Assembly (NCBI RefSeq): GCF_963678635.1
Contig: NC_087062.1
Location: 46,459,758 to 46,523,757 of the forward strand
Origin: Symsagittifera roscoffensis
Taxonomy: Eukaryota; Xenacoelomorpha; Acoela; Convolutidae
Length of the DNA stretch: 64,000 nucleotides
Direction: 5' to 3'
Shown piece by piece: positions 56,540 through 64,000 of this stretch (the stretch's first letter is position 1; the number at the start of each line of letters is the position of its first letter). The position numbers were made by a program, and so were the translations under genes. A model generated the notes under the pieces. It saw only the letters and a program-made list of their open reading frames with translations, was not told the DNA's origin and did no database searches.

Positions 56540-58541
56540 ATCTGAAGTGCTACTGAAATACGCTATTTTAAGAAAGATGGTGCACGAATTTCATGGTTGG
56601 CATCGGTAAGGCGTCTATCAAGATCACGAATAAATTTAAGGGTGTCACTGCCGCAGTCTGCCTGTGTCTCAAAGGCAACTACCTGGAAATAATATCCATC
56701 TCGGACTAAGGGCTCATATTTCTTCGATTTCAGATCTTCAGCTTCAGTGGCAGCTTTATCGGTATAGAAGTCACCACCATGGAGCCTGGAGGGTGCTAAA
56801 CCATCTACAACCGTAGCATCCCAGACGAGAGAAGACCCACGAATCCAAGGAGTCAAAGAAAGTCCACCAGGTCTCTTGAAATCAGTGCGGCTAACACCCG
56901 GTGGTTCCAAAATGGAGTGTATTTGAAGAGTGCCAAGTCAATTTTTGATTATTTGATTCAACATAGAGTGTCTGGCGAACCTCCCAACGCTGCGAGAACA
57001 AGACAAACCATGCCAGACCGAGTGGTTCAAACCTAGCGACTGACAGGGTAATGCATTCAATCAAGCAGCAGGAAATTTATCCTGAAAGCACAAAAAACGC
57101 TTCTTACCAATGTCGTCAAGACTATCAAGAAGTTCGGTAGATAACATTTGTAGATCGAAGCTGTCCAAGACTTCTGAAGCTCAGGTTGTGACGGCACATT
57201 CTGTAACCCTGTTTTGGATGAGCAAGAGATGAAAACCAAGGTAATGTCAGCTTCATCTCCGATGTCAAACTTACTAAGAATGGTTTGGGTCAGGCTACCA
57301 CAACCAACCGCAGACGCAAGAAATGCGGGAAGCGCGAGATGGAAAGCAGACTTCAGACCAAGACCAACAGAAGAAGAAGGCAACAGAGACTGCAGCTGGC
57401 TGTTAGCATCGAGCCTAACATTGTCACATCGAGAAAGAGCGCTCACAACTAGTTTGTCGTACTCACGAAGAAGATCCTCCTCCTTGAAGCTGCACGCAGT
57501 TCGCAAAAAGTACAACAATTTGGGAAGACTCAAACAGTTTCTAAGCAGAAAAAGCGCGTGGTGGCTATCGACGTTTTCGAGAAAGTCACACAAGTTGTCG
57601 AGTTCTTGTTTTTTCCCAGTAAGAAGTGTCCTCAGATGACAGGGTCTTCAAGATCAGTAACTTCAATCTTCGGACAGATTCGATTAAAATCAGATAAAAT
57701 TGAGACTTTAAGGTCGTCGTCAGGGCAACCCAGAAAGACAAGTTCGCATTTAGACGAGTTCAGTTCCAGACCAAGGTTGGCAGCAGCCTCGATTATTTTT
57801 GACAAGTCGGCTTAAGCAACTCCAGCTCTGTCGCCCAAGTTCCCATCAGCAAGATACCAAAAGTTCAAGAGCGAGGAAAGCCGATCGATAATGTCCATGA
57901 TTCGGTCCGAGAAGAGCGGTGGGCCCTCGGGATCCCCTTGCTGGACGCCAACTTCCGACATAATGACAAAACTCCCGAAAATTAAATAACTTGGAGTTGC
58001 GTACGCTAGAACCATGTAATTGTAAATTGCCGGCGACTCGACTTTGACGGTGTCCCGTGGTTTTTCTTGCGAGATGGAGTTGAAAGCATTGCGGAAATCA
58101 CTCTTGACATAATAAAATCCTCGGGAAGGTCAGTAGACACCAAAGTTCTCACCTCATGGGCCGCCGCTTCAGCTCCTTTGTTACAGCCGTAGCCGAGCTG
58201 CAGATGCCCATATCTAGCCTTGCGATTAGTTTTCTCAGTGATTACCGCACAATTAGAGACAAGCCGCCGCAAGGTGTTGCCTACAGCGATAGGAAGCCCA
58301 CCGCCATCTTTTTTACCGAGCGCAAACAAGTTGGCAGAATAAAGTACGGTCTCAAACTTGGAGGAATGTTCCCTGACGCAACAATGTTCACAAACTGAGC
58401 AAGCATGGCTAGAAGATCTTTACCAAGTTCTCCTGTGGCGGGCGAAATGAGGTCCTTCAAAATCTGTGGAGTCAATTTATCGGGACCTCCGCGGAACCGG
58501 AAGGGAAAGAGAGAATGCACTTTTAACCAGTTGACTTTCAA
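56540..58541 (-). pseudogene. Non-LTR retroelement RT with C-terminal nuclease, second copy, broken
   Basis: Read on the - strand from 58541, a segment GGPDKLTPQILKDLI lies before the RT. KKDGGGLPIAVGNTLRRL follows near 58300, GYGCNKGAEAAAHEV near 58180 and GVQQGDPEGPPLF near 57950. YLADGNLG near 57855 has Ala in place of the first catalytic Asp. LPKLLYFLRT and LALPAFLASAVG lie near 57500 and 57330. The nuclease part shows RPGG near 56875 (RPDG in the other copy) and WDATVVDGLAPS near 56820. It is the same family as 4838-6692. Several frames are needed to follow it, so it is dead, and the catalytic substitutions point the same way. Confidence 0.8.
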
Positions 58542-58589
58542 CTTGAAAGGATTCCTCTATAAAAACATTATGGGAAGTTTGGTGTTCAC

Positions 58590-59127
58590 TTGTTCACATG
58601 GAGTATGCCATGATGTTGAAATAGAGCCGAAACTTCAATCGTTGGAAGGCGAAAGCTTTCACAACAAAACAACCACTACTGAAGATGACGCTCGACTTGT
58701 CATCAAGGCAAATGGACTCTGGGGAGGCCGATTCAGCCGAACCTTTTTCGATGTAAAATTTTTCAACCCTCATGCTAAATCCTGCCCTAAAACTATATCT
58801 GACGCCTACAAATATCTTGAGAGAGTCAAAACATTAAAATACCAACAAAGAATTCTGGATGTGGAACACAGCAGCTTTGTTCCACTAATTTTTGCGTGTA
58901 CCGGAGGAGCAGCACCGGGCTCTACAAAAACCGTCCAGAAACTAGCAGAGAAACTAAGCGAAAAACGGAACGAATCATACTCGGACACAATTAACTATAG
59001 AAGAACAAAGATAAGTTTTGAACTTCTGAGGAGTGCAATCCTCTGCTTTAGGGGGTGCAAAAAACTTAAAAATACATCCAACATAGACAATTCTATCTGT
59101 GCTGTAATCGAGGAGGGTAGATTTTAA
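58590..59127 (+). pseudogene. C-terminal nuclease domain of a different non-LTR retroelement
   Basis: It opens with CHDVEIEPKLQSLEGESF near 58608, continues with EDDARLVIKANGLWGGRF..FFDVKFFNPHA near 58690-58780, and ends with VEHSSFVPLIFACTGG and a helical region with RSAILCFRG. This order (Glu, then Asp, then Asp-x-Lys) fits the restriction-like nuclease tail of RT elements widespread in aquatic invertebrates. Only the end of the protein is present; its frame is open from before 58590 to the stop at 59125. It abuts the oppositely oriented copy at 58541. Confidence 0.7.
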
Positions 59128-59638
59128 TTGACAATTCTCTTGATGCATTAAAATAGACTTGATTTATTCATAAAATTTTGTCGATGTATTTATATAGCGT
59201 TGGTAAGGCCCTATCCAACCTGTGCACGTACCGTCGCATGACGGAAGGGCCCATTTTAATTGACCCCCTTTTTTATTTTTTTTAAAAGGCGCTTTCTCGT
59301 GGGGGAGAGAGTTGTCATCCGGATAGCACATGGTTTTCTCCAACTGTAACTTAAGCGGGGTTGGAACCCTCGACATGCGTATTAATTGCAGTTCATCTTG
59401 CCGTCTCAGCAACGGCTGATAGCGCACCTACGAGTTGAACATCACAGTAACTGATTCATATATTTTTTAGATAATATGCCTCTATTTGGAAATCAAACAT
59501 CACCACTGGAAGCTGACATTGGTAAGACTAAGTGCAAATTTTTGAGCCCGTTCCCAATATAAAGCCCGAGTCTATAGCAGAAACGTATGCAGCCATGCCG
59601 CAAAGTGATTTTTATTCTAAACTATAGGCTTTTTGTTC
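59128..59638. other. Intergenic stretch without a recognised gene
   Basis: No convincing coding or structured feature seen on either strand. Confidence 0.4.
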
Positions 59639-59640
59639 TA

Positions 59641-60325
59641 CAGTGCTGATTTAAATTAACCGGACAAAACGCGTAAAACTTGAAATATTAAAACCCGTTT
59701 TTTTCAAATTGGGTTGAATTTAGGTGAAAACTTATGAAGACAAAACTTGCTTGAAATTTTAGCAGAATTAATATGGTGTAATTTGTTTTGCAAAATTGGG
59801 TCATTTTGGCTTTTCTTAGTTAATCAAAAATTACGCCGAAAATACCCAGTCGATCACAGACATAGTTATATCAAAGTGAGTCCCTTACGTAGCCTAACAA
59901 ACTTTATTAATGGTATTTTCTCCAAAATGTTGTATAAGTTAATTTATTTTTGTTTGATAGACAAAAAAGGTCGTTTTTACTATATAAATTACCAACTTTT
60001 TATTTAAAAACAATTTTTAAACAATTTGCCATTTTTTTTGGAGAATATACCCTTCTTTATGTTGGTTGGGCTACGTAAGGGGCTCACTTTGATATAACTA
60101 TGTCTTTGATCGACTGGGTATTTTCGGCGTAATTTTTGATTAACTAAGAAAAGCCAAAATGACCCATTTTTGGGGTAAAATTTCGGGCCCGAATTTTGCA
60201 AAACAAATTACACCATATTAATTCTGTTGGTGAAAAACGGGTTTTAAACTCAACCCAATTTGAGAAAAACGGGTTTTAAATTTCAAGTTTAACGCGTTTT
60301 GTCCGGTTAATTTAAATCAGCACTG
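59641..60325. mobile_element. Tc1/mariner-type MITE (foldback, about 685 bp)
   Basis: Both ends read CAGTGCTGATTTAAATTAAC inward, and the two halves are inverted copies for over 300 bases with small indels. The element is flanked by TA at 59639-59640 and 60326-60327, the target duplication of Tc1/mariner elements. It has no transposase. The short open frames inside are shadows of the inverted repeat. Confidence 0.85.
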
Positions 60326-60327
60326 TA

Positions 60328-61010
60328 TCTCTATGCTAAAAATTTCACATACAGCTTGGATCTTTATGCTTAAGTTCTCCAATTAAAAATAATTATATGG
60401 CCTGCATTGATTCTCAATCTGGTTGACTTGTTCCCCACCCACCTCGATTTTACTTTGCGTTATACTTTCTTTTTTTTTCCTTCTTCTGTGCAGATGTTAG
60501 TTTTCTCAATCTGGTTGGCTTGATTCCCTACCATCTTGATTCTCTTTACTTCCAACCAAGTTATACCTTACGATACTACTATGATAGAGTGGTCCCTCGA
60601 AGAAGCAACTATGATAGATAGGTCTTGCATGCATTTCGCATGTTATAATTTTGAAAACTAATTTGTGTATAAATTATTCATTCAGATCAAAAAATTGTAA
60701 TTACTACATCGTTTATACATTGAAATTTGCTCGCTTCACTTTATTTTACGAATTAACTGCCATAATTGGGTTGACTTTTTTGTCATCAAAACCCACTATT
60801 GACGTTTTTTTAAATTAATTTTCAACCTTAAAATGGTGAGGGAGAGGTTTAAAGAAGTAGCAAAACATGAAATTTGTTTGAAAAAATACTGCGACATCTT
60901 TCTGAATGGCAAGATCATAATTATTAAACGATTTGAGAGCTCTATGTCTAATTCTCAAGGGACCTGGTTATTTTCAAGGGACCAATTTATCATAGTAGTA
61001 CCTACTTTAA
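60328..61010. other. Intergenic stretch without a recognised gene
   Basis: AT-rich. A loose duplication is visible near 60412 and 60507 (TTCTCAATCTGGTTG..TTG). No coding signal recognised. Confidence 0.4.
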
Positions 61011-61112
61011 TCTTCCGTATCTAAAATAGCCTAGGATTTTGATTGGAATATGCGATGAAAGGACTCCTGACTGTAATTTCGGTTACTATGATGCTTTTGA
61101 CCTTCTGATTAT
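61011..61112 (+). repeat. Dispersed repeat, copy 2
   Basis: Similar to 6811-6910 over about 100 bases. Here it is not next to a recognisable non-LTR element, which favours a short independent repeat or an isolated 3' UTR remnant. Confidence 0.65.
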
Positions 61113-62020
61113 AAAACTTTAATGAAATTCTAAGGATTTTTTTGACTGGATGAAAGCATGAAAGACAGAGAGCTCTCCAATTTTAACAGCCCAAACTGTA
61201 GATGACGAAATAAGCAATTCAATAAAATGATCGATATAGGCCGAACCTCTGCTCGTATTGGCTGCTTGAAATTCGGAAAGAAAACACGTTCAAGACAGAT
61301 GAAAGAAATCTCACGATTTAACCGAAACAATCCATGTCTCTATTTTCGATTAAATAAATTGAGAAGGTTTGAAAAAATGAGAACGAACAGAATCAAGATT
61401 CTTCAGGTTTAGATGATGGCGATTGAGAAGGTTTATATAACATGTTTGACCTTTGCAAAAAGAAATAAAAGATGTCCTTCCCAAACAAATGAAACACTCC
61501 CCTGAAAGAATCTAACAGCATGCAGCTCCTCTCGTCTGATAGTAAACCAGACGTAAGACCCATTGATTCTCAGACCAAAACAATCACTAAATGAATAAAT
61601 TGAGAACTGAAAATGTGGAACAAAATTTTGAAAGTTGCCGAGGTCATTGTTATGGCAATAAGTACGCAATCCCAAGGTTGAGAAAGGCATTGGAAAATCC
61701 CGAATTGAAATTCTCTACCCATTACTAAAAATAAACCGTTAAAATCATTTAAACTTCGATTATTTTATACGTTGACAACACTTGATTGATTTCGACAGAA
61801 AGAACAACCCAATCGATTCCTCTTGCAATGGCAATATAAGAAGCGATTAATCTGTCACGTCAATGATGAGTGTCGCGTCAATTATGAGTGTCACGTCAAT
61901 GTTGTACGCGGACGATGGAAGCGTTGCGGCTGATCTAAAGCGCCTTCATGCCATCTCCAATAACCTAGAGCGCTAGAAATAGATTCTTGCTAACCTTTTG
62001 TAAAGCGTTCCAAGAACTAA
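61113..62020. other. Intergenic stretch without a recognised gene
   Basis: Only short open frames. A small ATGAGTGTCRCGTCAAT repeat (three copies) lies near 61855-61895. Confidence 0.4.
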
Positions 62021-62036
62021 TATATCTATATCTATA

Positions 62037-62095
<59 letters not shown>

Positions 62096-62097
62096 AC
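62021..62097. repeat. (TATC)n microsatellite
   Basis: About fifteen uninterrupted TATC units from roughly 62035 to 62095, with degenerate ATATC units at the left edge. Confidence 0.95.
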
Positions 62098-62160
62098 TAT
62101 ATTTAAATGAGTGTGACACGTATCTTGCCATGTTTAAGCGTTTTTTGCAATAGTTAAGGG

Positions 62161-62586
62161 CAGGGGCGGATCTAGGATTTTCTCGAGGGGGGGGGGGATT
62201 TTCAAAAAATTTTCGAAAATTTTGACGACCTTTTTTTTTTTTTAGGCCGATCAGATTGATTTTCCGAGCTCTGCCAAAGCGTTAAAAAGGCCCTGTTTTG
62301 GCCAAATTTTCTGCGCCACAGGCAATTTTTTGAAAAAACATGTCAAAAAAGCCGTTTTTGGGCACTTTTTGGAAAATTTTGACAAAAAAACGCGTTTTTT
62401 TTGCGCGCGCTCCCCCTCAAAATTAGTATATATTGGCGCCAAAGGCGCCTTTAGAAAAATTTTAGGGTCGATCGGCCAAAAATGGATTTCTTAAAAAGTA
62501 CCAAAGGGGGGACCCTTTAGGTTGACAGGGGTTCGAATCCCTAAGGGGAGGCGTCCCCACCCCCCCTCCCCCTAAATCCGCCCCTG
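62161..62586. mobile_element. hAT-type MITE (426 bp)
   Basis: Terminal inverted repeats are CAGGGGCGGATCTAGG at the left and CCTAAATCCGCCCCTG at the right. An exact 8-bp target duplication, GTTAAGGG, flanks it at 62153-62160 and 62587-62594. Both the 8-bp duplication and the CAGGGGCGG terminus are typical of hAT elements. It has no transposase and holds homopolymer G and T runs. Confidence 0.88.
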
Positions 62587-62689
62587 GTTAAGGGCATAAC
62601 GTATCTGTGCGCGGTTAAGCTATATCGTATATTGCAATACTGAAGACTTTTTTTCCGATTTTCCAGTTTGAATGAAGTGTTTGTTCCGC

Positions 62690-64000
62690 CGAGTTAAAAG
62701 TTAGCAACACAATAGTGGGATGCTGTCAGAGTTCCCCAGGGGTTGCAAATTTGGTCTCTAATTATGAGTTCCCAAATGCTTTTATTGTACGAGATACGAC
62801 GGTTTTTGTGATTTTTTTCAAATTCTTCTGGAAAACTCAATTAACAAAACTTGAAATTCCCAACCCTGTGTTTGAGTGCTTGCAGAGTACTCTCAATGAT
62901 TGCGAACCTTGCCTCTAAATATGACTGCTCAAATCCTTGTAGTTTTTGAGATATGACGTGTTTTATGATTTCTTTTTAATTTTCCGAAAACTTAGATTTT
63001 AAAAATTCAAAAAGATATTTGAAAATCCCAATTTTGTTGTTGGGTACTGTAAGGAAACTCTCAGGAGTTTTAAAATCCAATTCTTGCGTCTAAACGCGAC
63101 TGTAAAATGCTCATAGTTTTCGAGATATGAAGTTTTTGTGATTTTTCCAAAATCTTTCAAAAAACTTGATTTTTTTTTCTTAAATTTTGAAACTTCAATC
63201 ACTCTATTCGGATGCCGTCAGAATACTCTCGGAGGTTGCGAATCTCACTTTCAAATATAACTGTTCAAATCTTTGTAGTTTAAGAGATCTGTAGTTTTTT
63301 TGTGATTTTTCAAAAAAATTTCAGAAACCTTGAATTAATTTTTCAAATTTTGAAATTCCCAACCCTTTATCTGTGGCTGTCAGAATACTCGAGGGGGTTG
63401 CTAATCTCGCCTCTGCTTATGACTGCTCAAGTCTTTGTAGTTTACGAGATATGACGCTTTTTGTGATTTCTAAAACAGTTTTCAGAAAACATAAATTCGA
63501 TGTTTTTTTTTTTCAATTTTTTGTTGAATTTCCCAACCCTTTAGTTGGAAGATGGTCAATAAATTTGGGGAGTTGCGAATCTCGCCTCAAAATACGACTA
63601 TTCAAATCTGTTTAGTTATTGAGATTTTACGTTTTTTGTGATTTTTTCAAATTTTTTTATTCGCATCCTTGTAATGGGGGCTCTTAGAATATTCTTGGGT
63701 ACTGTGAGCGTTGCATCCAACTATGACTGCTCAATTTTTTTTGTTTTTGAAATATAAAATTTGCGATTTTTCAAAAAATTTTAAGAAAATTTCATTTTTT
63801 TTTCAATTTGGAAATTCCCAACCCTTTAGCTGGGGCTGTCAGAATGCTCGACGGGATTGCGAATCTCGCCTTCACAAATACTGCTCAAGTGTTTGTTCTT
63901 TTCGAGATTGGACGTTTTAATAGTTTTTCATTTTCTTTCAAAGTTTACTTTTCTAACCCTGTAGTGGAGTACTCTCAGGAGTTGCAAGTTCTGCGCGCCA
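62690..64000. repeat. Divergent tandem repeat of about 150-170 bp units
   Basis: Around nine imperfect units share GCTGTCAGAATACTC, GGTTGCGAATCTCGCCTC, TATGACTGCTCAAATCTTTG, TTTGAGATATGACG and GAAATTCCCAACCCTTTAG in this order. Unit starts lie near 62720, 62887, 63050, 63207, 63375, 63545, 63675, 63830 and 63965. The copies differ from each other at many positions and by indels, so the array is old. It continues to the window edge. Confidence 0.8.

Noticed and set aside
59747-60201. Two similar open frames on opposite strands as a duplicated gene.
   Set aside because: They are the two arms of a foldback MITE with TA flanks.
62526-62542. AGGGGTTCGAATCCCT looks like a tRNA T-arm or Pol III B-box.
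   Set aside because: There is no A-box or cloverleaf at the proper distance, and it lies inside a hAT MITE whose G/C-rich ends form hairpins of this kind.
1-64000. CRISPR arrays, bacterial operons or prophage.
   Set aside because: No spaced identical repeats, ribosome-binding sites or operon structure; the content is that of an animal genome rich in retroelements.

Overview
The window looks like nuclear DNA of an invertebrate animal and is made almost wholly of transposable elements. It contains Ty3/gypsy, Penelope-like and nuclease-bearing non-LTR retroelements, DNA-transposon MITEs, microsatellite and satellite-like repeats, and no gene that looks like an ordinary host gene. Several protein families seen here (a WYQKPTDTGT-type Penelope lineage, and RT elements with a C-terminal PD-(D/E)xK-like nuclease) are, from memory, common in cnidarians and other aquatic invertebrates. 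I cannot name the species.

Layout. 1-4513: the 3' end of a giant Ty3/gypsy-like element on the + strand (decayed last ORF, 3' UTR, LTR). 4514-7330: a spacer with a broken non-LTR retroelement. 7331-31414: a second, nearly complete copy of the same element on the - strand, about 24 kb, so the two copies lie tail to tail. Read on the - strand it has a 5' LTR, a primer site resembling the complement of tRNA-Asn, a 3 kb structured leader, Gag, two zinc knuckles, an aspartic protease, RT, RNase H, integrase and a macro-like domain. Three further long reading frames replace env: a coiled-coil protein (398 aa), a large protein starting with an SGNH/GDSL hydrolase (1499 aa), and an unrecognised 1046 aa protein. 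Then come the 3' UTR, a possible polypurine tract and the 3' LTR.

31415-33050 has no gene. 33050-53463 is a head-to-tail array of about six 3.0-3.8 kb units plus one 0.8 kb partial unit. Each full unit carries the 3' part of a Penelope-like element, and units 1, 2 and 6 also carry a fragment of the non-LTR RT. 53464-56262 holds an older, longer Penelope relic with a hammerhead-like motif. 56540-59127 holds two more non-LTR remnants. 59641-60325 is a Tc1/mariner-type MITE with TA target sites, and 62161-62586 a hAT-type MITE with an 8-bp target duplication. The window ends in a decayed satellite of roughly 150-170 bp repeats.

The notable system is the giant LTR element. Beyond the usual Gag-Pol it appears to encode an ADP-ribose-binding-like macro domain fused to integrase, an SGNH esterase-like enzyme with a possible second degenerate SGNH domain, and about 1000 residues of unknown function. 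The accessory frames are joined by a -1 overlap lacking an AUG and by a single in-frame UGA, which suggests one recoded polyprotein. Its RNA also shows covarying duplicated hairpins in the leader and near the 3' end. This copy is damaged in gag and pol while the accessory frames are open. All homology calls come from reading motifs by eye; no database search was possible.
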